Notes: a model not told the origin generated them from the sequence alone. A DNA stretch of 62,348 nt from an uncultured Clostridia bacterium (GCA_905235625.1 CAJOLX010000004.1:1-62348); one strand, 5' to 3'; positions 26,912-35,492 are shown, numbered from the stretch's first letter. Program-made: numbers and translations.

Positions 26912-26995
26912 TTATTTGGCGCTGAACAGCGTCTTACCTTTCAAGTAATCCATTTCATCAAGGATAGATATTATTTCTCCCTTATACTCTCGCAT
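26912..26995 (-). pseudogene. Possible 27-codon coding remnant
   Basis: On the minus strand an ATG at 26995 opens 27 codons (MREYKGEIISILDEMDYL, then KGKTLFSAK) ending in TAA. The composition is protein-like (amphipathic, charged), unlike the repeat-derived frames around it. An in-frame TAG lies three codons upstream, at the border of the inverted repeat. This could be the C-terminal stump of a gene interrupted by the repeat; the family is not recognised. Confidence 0.3.
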
Positions 26996-27001
26996 AAGAG
27001 T

Positions 27002-27551
27002 CTATCGCCTATGGCGGTTTAGTGGGCTGTCGCCGATTTTGTTTATTGTTTTTTATTGGGGCTTACGCCGAATATATAGTCATAAGGGTCTTCGACGAGT
27101 CTATCGCCACACCCGGCACTGCGTGCCACCCTCTCCGTTCTTGGAGAGGGCCATTTCTACCTCTCAGCCTCTGTTTACCAACAGCCTCTTAACTCAGATA
27201 AGAGCAAACTGTAAGTAAGAAAATTTTAAAATGATAAAAATCGTTTTTTTAATTAAAACTGCACCAAACTCTCAAGCAAAATAAAAAGGTTGCTTTACTA
27301 TCCACCGAGCTTTAATTCTGCCGCAGTAGCTTTCGGAACCACCGCACCTTCTTGGCCCTCTCCAAGCACGGGGGCGAACCGCCGAAGCGCCGCCGGTGGC
27401 GGATGAAGCGAGGCGGTGAGGTGAAGAAACAAGGAGTATCACGAAGCGAACCAGCGAGTGAGACGACTATGTTTCTGAGGGGCAGGTGGCACGCAGTGCC
27501 GGGTGTGGCGATACATTCGGCTTGCCCATTAGACCGCCGCAGGCGATATAA
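27002..27551. repeat. Large imperfect inverted repeat region without a credible gene
   Basis: The left arm, from TATCGCCTATGGCGG at 27003, is mirrored by the right arm ending CCGCAGGCGATA at 27550. The best part is a perfect 29-bp pair: 27103-27131 (TATCGCCACACCCGGCACTG and so on) with 27485-27513. The left arm carries an extra 65 bp or so. Inside is CCCTCTCC-GTTCTT-GGAGAGGG (27131-27152), a perfect hairpin, whose half recurs at 27354-27386 and 46210-46243. The region holds an open frame at 27352-27612, Arg-rich and repeat-derived, which is not called as a gene. The rest (27156-27352) is AT-rich with no feature seen. Confidence 0.65.
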
Positions 27552-27584
27552 ATATTTTGCGATAGCAATCCTTATTAAATTGGT

Positions 27585-27852
27585 TTACCGCTTGCAAGGG
27601 CTGCCGTATTAAGATGAAGACGCCATTTTCTCCGCTCGCAGACAGTATCGCCGATACGGCAAGAGCGGAAAAATGGTGAAAAGCAAAAAATATATTTCAT
27701 TGAGTTGAAATGTTTCAGAGATTAAAGAAGCGTGGCACAAACTGACTGTTTGCACCACGCTGTTTTTATTCCTATTCTTTTTTGCTTTGTTCTTCGCTTA
27801 ATACGGAAGTCCCAATCAGAGGCACTTTGTTCTTCGCTTAAGACGGAAGTCC
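27585..27852 (-). repeat. Composite 3'-end element, copy B
   Basis: Read on the minus strand from the downstream end of the 27855 gene: a partial short form (27825-27852), a full short form (27771-27813), a terminator hairpin (27729-27761), then the inverse of the long form (27585-27694). The long form starts TTACCGCTTGCAAGGGCTGC on the plus strand, contains a 58-nt hairpin (27621-27678) and ends AAAAGCAAAAAA. The same order is found in opposite orientation at 45908-46136. Confidence 0.75.
27729..27767. terminator. Bidirectional terminator hairpin in composite copy B
   Basis: AGCGTGG (27729-27735) pairs with CCACGCT (27755-27761), with an inner CAAAC/GTTTG stem. The plus side continues TGTTTTTATT; the minus side TCTTTAATC. 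It would end the minus-strand membrane-protein operon and could also stop plus-strand transcripts. Confidence 0.7.
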
Positions 27853-27854
27853 TT

Positions 27855-28421
27855 TTAAAAAATTGCTATACACTGCCATACTATAAACGCAACCCAGAGA
27901 ATAAATATAATGCAGTTTTTCTCAAGGAACGCGCCGAGTCTTGTAACGGCGGCAAAGGGGAAGCCCAAAACTTTGCCCACGCTGTCCGCGGCTTTTCCGC
28001 CGACGGTCTTTTTGGCGCTCTTGCTGTAAGCAATATCCCAAAAATTCAATATATCCTCCGTAAGCGGGAAGAGACAGCAGAGCATCGAAACGCCTATATA
28101 CATTGATATAATATATATTATGAACATAACGACGTTTTCATAGGGAGTGATGCCGAGCTGAAACACGTTTATGTAGCCGAAGAAGAAGAATACAAGGCCC
28201 ATATTGAAATTCATAAAACCCGGGCCCGTTGCGATGAGATAAGCCGCAAACTGGCTCTTGGCGAGCGAATGCTCAACGTGGCCGCACGCTTCGTCAAGCC
28301 TCATATAGCCTGCGGGCTCAACCATGAGCTTGAGAATTCTGCAGGTGATATGCTCCCAGACGCATCTCATATAAGATCCCGGGAAGGTCAGATACTTTGT
28401 GATTATATAGAGAAGCCTCAT
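27855..28421 (-). CDS. Membrane protein of unknown function
   Basis: 188 residues, not assigned to a family. It has an amphipathic N-terminal part (LLYIITKYLTFPGSYMRCVWEHITCRI), a central CGHVEHSLAKS segment with two His, three hydrophobic segments (about 75-95, 105-130 and 170-188), and ends directly after the last one. The ATG at 28421 overlaps the upstream stop as ATGA; another in-frame ATG lies four codons earlier. The coupled zinc-ribbon protein upstream suggests a joint membrane function. Confidence 0.6.
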   Translation of the reverse strand: MRLLYIITKYLTFPGSYMRCVWEHITCRILKLMVEPAGYMRLDEACGHVEHSLAKSQFAAYLIATGPGFMNFNMGLVFFFFGYINVFQLGITPYENVVMFIIYIISMYIGVSMLCCLFPLTEDILNFWDIAYSKSAKKTVGGKAADSVGKVLGFPFAAVTRLGAFLEKNCIIFILWVAFIVWQCIAIF

Positions 28422-29977
28422 ATAAAGTCGCACGCTCCCTTCGTAAGAATATCTGCAAGCTCAATCTCGCCCGCTGCCCACTCTCTGACCACTTTCGGCA
28501 GCGCTGCGTCTTTGTAATCCTCGAGCACTTCGTCAATATATTGAGCGTTTGTGGTGTTCTTTTCGCCGAATTCTTTGCAGGCGCTGGTGCTCACGTAAAC
28601 GGTCGCCATAAGGATATCCGACGTGTAATATTCCGTTTCGCCGTAATAAGCGGCAAGATAATACGCGTTTTGCTCAGCGTTGTAAGCCGCCTCATACGCT
28701 TCGTCATATTTGCCCTGAGCAAGATAAACAAGAGCGCTCTGACGGTAGTATTCGGGGTTTGACTGGTTGGCTTCCATGGCCTCGGCGATTAAATTGAGAG
28801 CTCCCTCATAGTCGCCGTTTACTCTCATCATGTTAATTCTCAGGCTGTAGTTTGAGTCTGAGTCTCCGCCGTCTTCGAGAGTGTTCTTTTTGCAATATTC
28901 GTCAACCACTGCCTGCGCCTTGTCTTTTTCGCCTGTCTGAAGATAAACTCGCATGAGCATGGCGGTTGAATCGTAGTCGCTCGAATCCTCGCTTATCAGC
29001 TTCTCAATGTAAGGCACGGAGTCTTCGTATTTTTTGAGCGAAATAAGGTCGGCGGCAACGTCTTTATAATAAAGCCAGTAGAAATCTTCGCCCGATTTTT
29101 CCGCGTCGCCGTTGAGCTCGTCAATGTATTTATCAAGCTCTTCTTCGCTCAAATCGTAATATTTGGCGGCGCTGTAAATGAAATAGTCAAGTATAACGTT
29201 GTCAACGTCTTTCTCGCCCCTGTAATCCTCGAGCATTGAGATTATCGTTTCGCCGTTTTCGGGCGTGATCTCCTGCAATTCATCCATAAGGTTCACGGTG
29301 TCAAGAATGACGGTGTAGGTTTTTTCAAATCTTTCATACTCCGCCTTGCAGCGCTGATAAACCTCGTCCTTCGCGAGATATTTTTCGCTGACGCCTTCGC
29401 CGTAAGCGAACGTTGCGCTCTGATACGCCTTTATGGGGTCATAAACGTGCACAAGGGTGTTGAAAATTCTGGTTTTAAGGCCGTAGCCCGACGAAATGAA
29501 ATAATTGAGCTTTGAGCCGTCGCCCAAAATCCCCTTTATTTCGCTCTGCACGGACGCCACCCCGTTGTAGGAGGTGTATGCCGAAAACCAGTTCTTTTCA
29601 GCCGAATATTTGTCGCCCTTGAGCACCTGCACGCCCGACGCCGCCTGAAGGCAGACTATCAGCAGGCAAAAAAGGCACGCCGCGAGAGATAGTATTGCAA
29701 ATATTTTGCCGAGAAACGGCAACTTGGTCTTGCTGAGAGCTTCCTCGCATCTGTAGCAGTATTCGTGACCCTTTGAAACGGTCTTTTCGCCGCACCTCGG
29801 GCAAACGGGTCTGCCGCCGGCGGTCTGCTCCTCTTCTTTTAACTCTTCGGTTTCTTCAATATTTTCCGCAGCTTCTGCTGCCGATTCATCCGCCGTTTTC
29901 GCCTCTTCTTCGGTTACTTCCGGCTCTGTATCCGGGGTTGCGGACGGCTCAATATCTTCATTTAAGATTTTCGCCAA
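28418..29977 (-). CDS. Zinc-ribbon, single-pass membrane protein with TPR-like repeats
   Basis: 519 residues. An acidic low-complexity N-terminus (about 1-55, Glu/Ala-rich) is followed by a zinc ribbon CPRCGEKTVSKGHEYCYRC (near 60-78), one membrane helix (about 90-115) and a long helical outside part. The latter has TPR-like units such as YYRQSALVYLAQGKYDEAYE near 430. Function unknown; such proteins may sense or scaffold at the envelope. TTG at 29977 was preferred because AAAGGGTGA lies 5 nt upstream; a GTG three codons earlier overlaps that site. Confidence 0.7.
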   Translation of the reverse strand: MAKILNEDIEPSATPDTEPEVTEEEAKTADESAAEAAENIEETEELKEEEQTAGGRPVCPRCGEKTVSKGHEYCYRCEEALSKTKLPFLGKIFAILSLAACLFCLLIVCLQAASGVQVLKGDKYSAEKNWFSAYTSYNGVASVQSEIKGILGDGSKLNYFISSGYGLKTRIFNTLVHVYDPIKAYQSATFAYGEGVSEKYLAKDEVYQRCKAEYERFEKTYTVILDTVNLMDELQEITPENGETIISMLEDYRGEKDVDNVILDYFIYSAAKYYDLSEEELDKYIDELNGDAEKSGEDFYWLYYKDVAADLISLKKYEDSVPYIEKLISEDSSDYDSTAMLMRVYLQTGEKDKAQAVVDEYCKKNTLEDGGDSDSNYSLRINMMRVNGDYEGALNLIAEAMEANQSNPEYYRQSALVYLAQGKYDEAYEAAYNAEQNAYYLAAYYGETEYYTSDILMATVYVSTSACKEFGEKNTTNAQYIDEVLEDYKDAALPKVVREWAAGEIELADILTKGACDFI

Positions 29978-30010
29978 GCTAATCACCCTTTCTTGTTTGT
30001 AGCTTGATTG

Positions 30011-30039
30011 ATTTTATCATTATCGGGCGCTTAATACAA
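30011..30039 (-). promoter_or_regulatory. Promoter of the zinc-ribbon/membrane protein pair
   Basis: On the minus strand, TTGTAT (30034-30039), a 17-bp spacer and TAAAAT (30011-30016), about 30 nt before the start. Confidence 0.75.
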
Positions 30040-30067
30040 TACGGCCCGAAAATATTTTACATTTTCT

Positions 30068-31597
30068 TTACGAGCGCCACAACTTTCTGTCAAGGCTTCT
30101 GAATCTCACCGCCTGAGCGATGTGCTCCGCCTTGATCTCTTCGCTGCCCTCAAGATCCGCTATGGTGCGCGCCACCTTGAGCACCTTGTCGTAGGCTCTC
30201 GCCGAAAAATCGAGCTTTTCAAACACCTGCTCGAGCATTACCATCGCCTTCGGCGACGGGTTGCAGTAGGTTTTTGTCATTGAGGAATCCATTTTCGCGT
30301 TGCAGGTTATTCCCGTGCCGGCAAGCCTTTCCTGCTGGATTTTGCGCGCGGCGTTCACTCTCTTTTTTATCTCCGCGGAGCTCTCGCTCTTTACCTTTGA
30401 CGAGAGCTTTTCAAAATCTACGGGAGGCACCTCGATGTGAATGTCTATTCTGTCGAGCATGGGCCCCGAAATTTTTGCGAGATACCTTTGAGCGGCGCCC
30501 GGAGGGCAGGTGCATTTTCTCTTGGGATGCCCGTAATATCCGCACGGGCAGGGATTCATCGCGCAAACTATCATCGCCGAGCAGGGGTAGGTTATGGACG
30601 CGTTAGCCCTCGATATGGTGATGGTGTTATCCTCTATCGGCTGGCGCAGCACTTCCATTGACTGCCGCGAAAATTCGGGGAACTCGTCAAGGAACAGCAC
30701 GCCGTTATGCGCAAGTGAAATTTCGCCCGGCCTCGGTATCGCTCCGCCGCCCGAAAGACCTGCGGGCGACACGGTGTGATGAGGCGACCTGAACGGCCTT
30801 TGCCTTATCAGCGAAACGTTTGAAGGCAGAGCGCCCGCAACGGAATAAAGCTCGGTCGTGCGAAGCGACTCTTCAAAGGTCATGTCGGGCAGAATTGAAG
30901 GCAGCCTTTTTGCGAGCATGCTCTTGCCCGAGCCCGGAGGGCCCACCATAAGAATATTGTGGCCGCCCGCCGCCGCTATTTCGAGGGCGTATCTTGCCTC
31001 CTGCTGACCCATAACGTCGCTGAAATCGGGCAAAGGAGCCGTGGCGGCTATCTCCGCTGCGGGGTCGTAAACCGCCTTTTCGAGCATTTTGTCGCCTCTT
31101 AAATGGTCGACCACCTGCTGCACGTTATCAACGGCGTAAACCTCTATGCCGTCAACCACCGAGCTTTCGCAGGCGTTGTCGGCAGGCACAAACACTTTCT
31201 TTATGCCGCTGTTTCTCGCCTTTATGACCATTGACAGGGCGCCCTTAACGCGGCGCACGTAGCCGTCAAGCGAAAGCTCGCCGATAAAGGCGCAGTCGTC
31301 ATAATCGCCCTCGAGCTGATGCCCCGCTTTAAGCAGAGCTATGAATATGGGAAGGTCGTAAAGCGAGCCTTCTTTTTTGACGTCGCCGGGAGAAAGATTT
31401 ATCGTCACTCTGCCCGCGGGAAAAGCGTAACCGCTGTTTTTCATCGCGGAGCGCACCCTGTTGCGGCTCTCATTTACCGCCGTATCGGGCAAGCCGACAA
31501 CGTCCACTCTCGAAAGGCCGTTGCCGTAGTCAACTTCAACGCCGACCATATAGCTTTCAAGGCCGAAAAGCCCCATGCTGTTTATTCGGGCAAACAT
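30068..31597 (-). CDS. comM: YifB/ComM-family Mg-chelatase-like AAA+ ATPase
   Basis: 509 residues. An N-terminal Lon-like/ChlI domain (LFGLESYMVGVEVD through LSPGDVKKEGSLYDLPI) is followed by an AAA+ module with Walker A GPPGSGKSMLAKRLP (near 218) and Walker B GVLFLDEFPEF (near 300), and a Cys-rich CNPCPCGYYGH...CTCPP stretch. ComM homologues in gamma-proteobacteria are branch-migration helicases in natural transformation; in Clostridia the role is less clear. The symbol is assigned by family. Confidence 0.9.
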   Translation of the reverse strand: MFARINSMGLFGLESYMVGVEVDYGNGLSRVDVVGLPDTAVNESRNRVRSAMKNSGYAFPAGRVTINLSPGDVKKEGSLYDLPIFIALLKAGHQLEGDYDDCAFIGELSLDGYVRRVKGALSMVIKARNSGIKKVFVPADNACESSVVDGIEVYAVDNVQQVVDHLRGDKMLEKAVYDPAAEIAATAPLPDFSDVMGQQEARYALEIAAAGGHNILMVGPPGSGKSMLAKRLPSILPDMTFEESLRTTELYSVAGALPSNVSLIRQRPFRSPHHTVSPAGLSGGGAIPRPGEISLAHNGVLFLDEFPEFSRQSMEVLRQPIEDNTITISRANASITYPCSAMIVCAMNPCPCGYYGHPKRKCTCPPGAAQRYLAKISGPMLDRIDIHIEVPPVDFEKLSSKVKSESSAEIKKRVNAARKIQQERLAGTGITCNAKMDSSMTKTYCNPSPKAMVMLEQVFEKLDFSARAYDKVLKVARTIADLEGSEEIKAEHIAQAVRFRSLDRKLWRS

Positions 31598-31629
31598 TAT
31601 ATCACGTCCGATTTTATTCTGATTTGCTA

Positions 31630-31983
31630 TTATTTGCCGATTGCCTCGGCGTACTCTTTTTCTTTGTAGCCCACGAGCACTTTTTCGCCGTCAATGAGCA
31701 GAGGGCGTTTCACGAGCATACCGTCGCTCGAGAGCAAAGCTATCTGCTCCTCCTCGGTCATTTCGGGCAATCTGTCTTTAAGCTCAAGCTCTTTGTATTT
31801 GAGCCCGCTCGTGTTGAAAAAGCGTTTGAGAGGCAGGCCGCTGTTTTTATACCACCGCGTTATTTCCTCGGCGGTAGGGTTGTTTTCTTTAATATCTCTC
31901 AGCTCGTATTCGGCGCCCGAATCGTCAAGCTGCTTTTTGGCTTTCATGCAGGTAGTGCATTTGGGGTAACAAACAAACAGCAT
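31630..31983 (-). CDS. ArsC/Spx-family protein
   Basis: 117 residues with thioredoxin-like fold motifs: CYPKCTTCMKAKKQL (CxxC at residues 9-12), the RDIKENNP loop, and KRPLLIDGEKVLVGYKE near the end. The family includes arsenate reductases and Spx regulators. Short genes of this type in Clostridia are usually annotated arsenate reductase family; there are no ars genes here, so arsenate activity is not implied. It follows the lipoprotein gene by about 10 bp. Confidence 0.82.
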   Translation of the reverse strand: MLFVCYPKCTTCMKAKKQLDDSGAEYELRDIKENNPTAEEITRWYKNSGLPLKRFFNTSGLKYKELELKDRLPEMTEEEQIALLSSDGMLVKRPLLIDGEKVLVGYKEKEYAEAIGK

Positions 31984-31992
31984 CGTTTTGCC

Positions 31993-33141
31993 TCACTTTA
32001 TTATTTCAATCGCCGGCACGTAGCAGAGCACCACGCCGAAATAGCCGTCAAGCGTTTGAGCGGTGAACTCTTTACTGTCGGCGGCGTCAAGCGCTCTCTC
32101 AACCGCGTTGTCCATATACTTGTAGTAATCATCCCGAAGCTCGGGTGAATTTATCATATCAAAAGCGGTATAAATCGCCGCCTTCAAAACGGAAGAAGCA
32201 TAGGGGAAATTGATAACTGAATATCTGCCGCCGCTCTCCGCCGACGCCTGCTTAAGGCTCTCGACGTATTCGTCGACGTTTGCGATGTCGTCGGGGTAAT
32301 CGACCGCGAAATACTCGCAAATCCCGTTATAAGCGGTCGGATAAGGGGGCGCAACGTAAATGAGCCCTCTCTTGTCGGTCTGCTCAACGAGAGTGCGCTG
32401 AACGGAGCTGTCGGTTGAAAACAGCGCCACGTTTTCGCCCGAAATCTCGCCCGTTTGGTAAAGCTCTGCAACGGCGTTTTCGGCGCTCGTTCTCGCAAAC
32501 GCAACTCCGCCCGAGCTTGACGGGTCCTGAGTTTCTTTATAGACGAACTTTATGCCCTGCTCCTCGCAGTATTTCTCAATATTCATTTTAGCGGGCAGAT
32601 ACAGCCCCTTTTCGGAGTGAGCCGGGAAAGAGAGGAACACGAAGTATTCTGCGCCCTGCTCTTTTGCGGTGTCAACTATATCCTGCGAATACAGAGGCCA
32701 GTTCGTCACAAACTCCACGTCGGCAATTCCGTCTATCTCATACTGCTCCCTTTCGGGCTCAATGGTGATGGTAATGAGGTCCGGGTTTATTTCTTTTGCC
32801 GCCGCAATCGCAAGGTCGGTAAACTGCGTGGCTCTGTCGTAAATTATCGCCGCGACGTCTTCGTTTTGAGCCGCCTTCACGGAATTCAAGACGATATCGG
32901 GGTCGCCCGCCTTTATCTCGCGGGAATCTCCGCACTGAAAAATCAGCAGGTTGTCTTTATATTCTTTTATCAGGTCATACGCCGCTATGCCGTCTTCGGG
33001 ATACTGATTTTCGTCCGTCAGTATAATCGCGGCCTTTTTGCCCTCGGGCAAAGTCACGTCGTAATCCCTGCTCTTTTCTCCGCACGCGGCGAGAGAAAAC
33101 ATCAAAATCAAAGTCAAAAGCAGGCATACCGCTTTTTTCAT
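31993..33141 (-). CDS. Lipoprotein of the DUF3798 type, periplasmic-binding-like
   Basis: 382 residues with a lipoprotein signal (MKKAVCLLLTLILMFSLAACG, lipobox LAAC). The mature part resembles a two-lobe ligand-binding protein: AAIILTDENQYPED, a QNEDVAAIIYDRATQF stretch, and GENVALFSTDSSVQRTLVEQ. I recall DUF3798 as the matching uncharacterised family, but this was not searched. The ATG at 33141 has GAGGTG 6 nt upstream; a GTG three codons earlier overlaps that site. It is the last lipoprotein gene of the GH5/GH2 operon. Confidence 0.65.
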   Translation of the reverse strand: MKKAVCLLLTLILMFSLAACGEKSRDYDVTLPEGKKAAIILTDENQYPEDGIAAYDLIKEYKDNLLIFQCGDSREIKAGDPDIVLNSVKAAQNEDVAAIIYDRATQFTDLAIAAAKEINPDLITITIEPEREQYEIDGIADVEFVTNWPLYSQDIVDTAKEQGAEYFVFLSFPAHSEKGLYLPAKMNIEKYCEEQGIKFVYKETQDPSSSGGVAFARTSAENAVAELYQTGEISGENVALFSTDSSVQRTLVEQTDKRGLIYVAPPYPTAYNGICEYFAVDYPDDIANVDEYVESLKQASAESGGRYSVINFPYASSVLKAAIYTAFDMINSPELRDDYYKYMDNAVERALDAADSKEFTAQTLDGYFGVVLCYVPAIEIIK

Positions 33142-33151
33142 TTCATTCACC

Positions 33152-34918
33152 TCACAGAGTCAGCATTTCATTCACTCGCTTGAGCGTGTCTTCCTTTATC
33201 TTGAGCTCCTTGCGGTCATAGGTAAATATGCCGTTGAGCTCGCACTCGACGTCGCTCACCTGAGTGTAAACCGTTGCGCTGAGTCCTTTTGCGATAAAAG
33301 GCTTTATTTGATTTGCGTGCAGGCTTTCATAATGCTCGGAAAGGGACTCCTTGTCGGGATATTTGAGATAGAGCCCGAAGGTTTTTCCCTCGCGCCAGAG
33401 ATGGCCCTGAACGCTGTTTTGATAGCCGCCGAACTCGCTGAGCACTATCGGCCTGCCCTTCACGCGGCGTTTTGTGGGCGGATTTACGCGGAAAACGTAT
33501 TTGTGAATGCTCTTGAAATCGGGGCCGCCCTGGTCGTGCCAGCCGCTGGCGTGGTCAACAAGCCTTGAGGGGTCGTACGCCTTTATGCTTTCGCCGATTT
33601 CTTTCGCGTCAAACTGCCCCCAGCCCTCGTTGAACGGCACCCAAACGCAAATTGAAACGCTGTTATAAAGATTGTCTATCATCTCAAACAGCTGCTCGCG
33701 GTATTCCTCGCGCCATTCGGGCTTGCCTCTGTTGAACGCTTTATAGTGGCTGTCCTTAACGTGAACGTTGATGTTCGGAAGGCCGCCCGCCAGAATGGGA
33801 TTGAGCGCTTTGCCGCCGCTTATCATATCCTGCCAAACGAGCATACCCAATCTGTCGCAGTGATAATACCACCTTGCCGGCTCCTCTTTGATGTGCTTTC
33901 TGAGCATATTGAAGCCGAGACGCTTCATTTCGGATATATCGAATATCATCGCTTCGTCAGTGGGAGCGGTCAAGCCGCTTTCGGGCCAATAACCCTGGTC
34001 GAGAAGCCCTCTCTGGAAATAGGGTTTGTTGTTAAGACCGAGGCGAAGAATTCCCTTGTCGTCCTTGACTATGGAGAATTTGCGCATGCCGAAATAGCTG
34101 CTCACCTCGTCCTTTTTGCCGCCGCATTCGAGGGTGAGCCTGAGCGTGTAGAGGAAAGGCTCCTCGGGGCTCCAAAGGCGAGCGTTTTCTATCTTTATAT
34201 CGTCCTTTTCGGCGATTTTTCCGCTGAAAACGGTTTTGCCGTCTTCAAGCACCTCGGCGGTTATCTCGGCGTTTTCTTTGCCGGAGCCGACGGTGTTCAC
34301 TTCAACGTGAAGAAGGGACGAGTCAATATCGGGAGTCAGCTTAACGCTGCCGATATGAACGGGCTCTACGGGCTCCGCCCAGACGGTCTGCCATATTCCC
34401 GACGTCGCGGTGTACCAGAAGCCCATAGGTCTGAGAGTCTGCTTGCCTCTTTGCTGAGGGCCCTTGTCGGTGGGGTCGGTGACCTTCACCGTAAGCTCGT
34501 TTTCGCCGATTTCAACAAGGTCGGTAACGTCAAATGAAAACGGATTGTAGCCGCCAATGTGGCTCCCTGCGCTCTTGCCGTTTACCAACACGTCGCACTT
34601 ATAGTCAACCGAGGTGAAGTGAAGCAGCGCGCGCTTGCCTTCGTATTCTTCGCCCAGGGTGAATTTTCTGCGGTACCAGAGCGCTTCGTCGGGCTTAAGA
34701 GCTCTCTGCACTCCGCTCAGCTCGCTCTCTATCGCAAAGGGAACGAGTATTTCGCCTTCATATTTTTCGGGCGCGCCGTCGGCGTCTTTCGTAACGGCGT
34801 AATCGTATTTGCCGTTAAGGCAGGTCCAGTTTTTCCTCTCAAGCTGCGGGCGCGGATATTCGCTCAAGGGGCATTCTCTGCTGACTTTATCGTACCATTC
34901 GGTTCTGATTTTTTCCAT
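33152..34918 (-). CDS. Glycoside hydrolase family 2 (beta-galactosidase/glucuronidase-like)
   Basis: 588 residues, no signal peptide, so probably cytoplasmic. The GH2 order is visible: N-terminal sugar-binding jelly roll (RKNWTCLNGKYDYAV, then FDVTDLV and GIWQTVWAEPV), an Ig-like domain, and a TIM barrel with acid/base Glu in VPFNEGWGQFD (near 430) and a candidate nucleophile in IVLSEFGGYQ (near 495). Substrate is not determined. The ATG at 34918 is preceded by GGAGGG at 7 nt; the frame extends 19 codons upstream without an RBS. Confidence 0.9.
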   Translation of the reverse strand: MEKIRTEWYDKVSRECPLSEYPRPQLERKNWTCLNGKYDYAVTKDADGAPEKYEGEILVPFAIESELSGVQRALKPDEALWYRRKFTLGEEYEGKRALLHFTSVDYKCDVLVNGKSAGSHIGGYNPFSFDVTDLVEIGENELTVKVTDPTDKGPQQRGKQTLRPMGFWYTATSGIWQTVWAEPVEPVHIGSVKLTPDIDSSLLHVEVNTVGSGKENAEITAEVLEDGKTVFSGKIAEKDDIKIENARLWSPEEPFLYTLRLTLECGGKKDEVSSYFGMRKFSIVKDDKGILRLGLNNKPYFQRGLLDQGYWPESGLTAPTDEAMIFDISEMKRLGFNMLRKHIKEEPARWYYHCDRLGMLVWQDMISGGKALNPILAGGLPNINVHVKDSHYKAFNRGKPEWREEYREQLFEMIDNLYNSVSICVWVPFNEGWGQFDAKEIGESIKAYDPSRLVDHASGWHDQGGPDFKSIHKYVFRVNPPTKRRVKGRPIVLSEFGGYQNSVQGHLWREGKTFGLYLKYPDKESLSEHYESLHANQIKPFIAKGLSATVYTQVSDVECELNGIFTYDRKELKIKEDTLKRVNEMLTL

Positions 34919-34931
34919 ATCGTTCCCTCCG

Positions 34932-35492
34932 TCAAGTGACGTATTGCAGCTTTGCGAGCCTGTATCCGCCTTCAACTCTCACAAACGTGAATTCGTCAAG
35001 CTCGTCCTTTTTGCCGCAGTCGAATTTGTATTCGATAGTGTAGGAATTTTCGGTTTTGCCCTCAAGCTCGGGCGTTTTCTCGGTGTTTCTTATCCACTTG
35101 TAGCCGCCGCGGGTGTTTTCATCGTTTGAAAGATCGTAATAAAGAGCGCCGTCTATGTCGATATAGAAATCATAATTTTCGAGTATTGACTTAACGCACT
35201 CCTCGGTGTAAACGGAAAGAAGCCTGTCGGTGAGCTCCTCGTAAGAGCCGATTTTTTCGTCCTTTACGCGAGCGTAGGTTTTGCCGTCAACCTGCTTCGT
35301 TACTTTTTCATCGGTTTCAAGGTGACCCAAAACGAAAACCTCGTTGTAAAAATACTGATTTTCGTCAACGATTATTCCGAACGCCGTGAGAAGCCCTTCT
35401 CCGACGTATTCGTCCGGGTCGAATTCATTGTAACCGCAAGCCGAAAATGCAAGCAAAATGCAAAGCAGCAGCGGTAATATCGCTTTTTTCAA
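34932..35492 (-). CDS. Small lipoprotein of unknown function
   Basis: 186 residues. MKKAILPLLLCILLAFSACG is a type II signal peptide with lipobox FSAC. The rest is a soluble alpha/beta domain with many acidic and Tyr residues (YNEVFVLGHLETDEKV; YDFYIDIDGALYYDLS). No family recognised. It lies between the phosphoesterase and GH2 genes with small gaps, so it is probably co-transcribed and located outside the membrane. Confidence 0.65.
   Translation of the reverse strand: MKKAILPLLLCILLAFSACGYNEFDPDEYVGEGLLTAFGIIVDENQYFYNEVFVLGHLETDEKVTKQVDGKTYARVKDEKIGSYEELTDRLLSVYTEECVKSILENYDFYIDIDGALYYDLSNDENTRGGYKWIRNTEKTPELEGKTENSYTIEYKFDCGKKDELDEFTFVRVEGGYRLAKLQYVT

Noticed and set aside
27352-27612. 86-codon plus-strand open frame, Arg-rich
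   Set aside because: It runs through the inverted-repeat arm and into the long-form repeat, has no RBS, and its composition reflects repeat DNA; treated as repeat, not gene.
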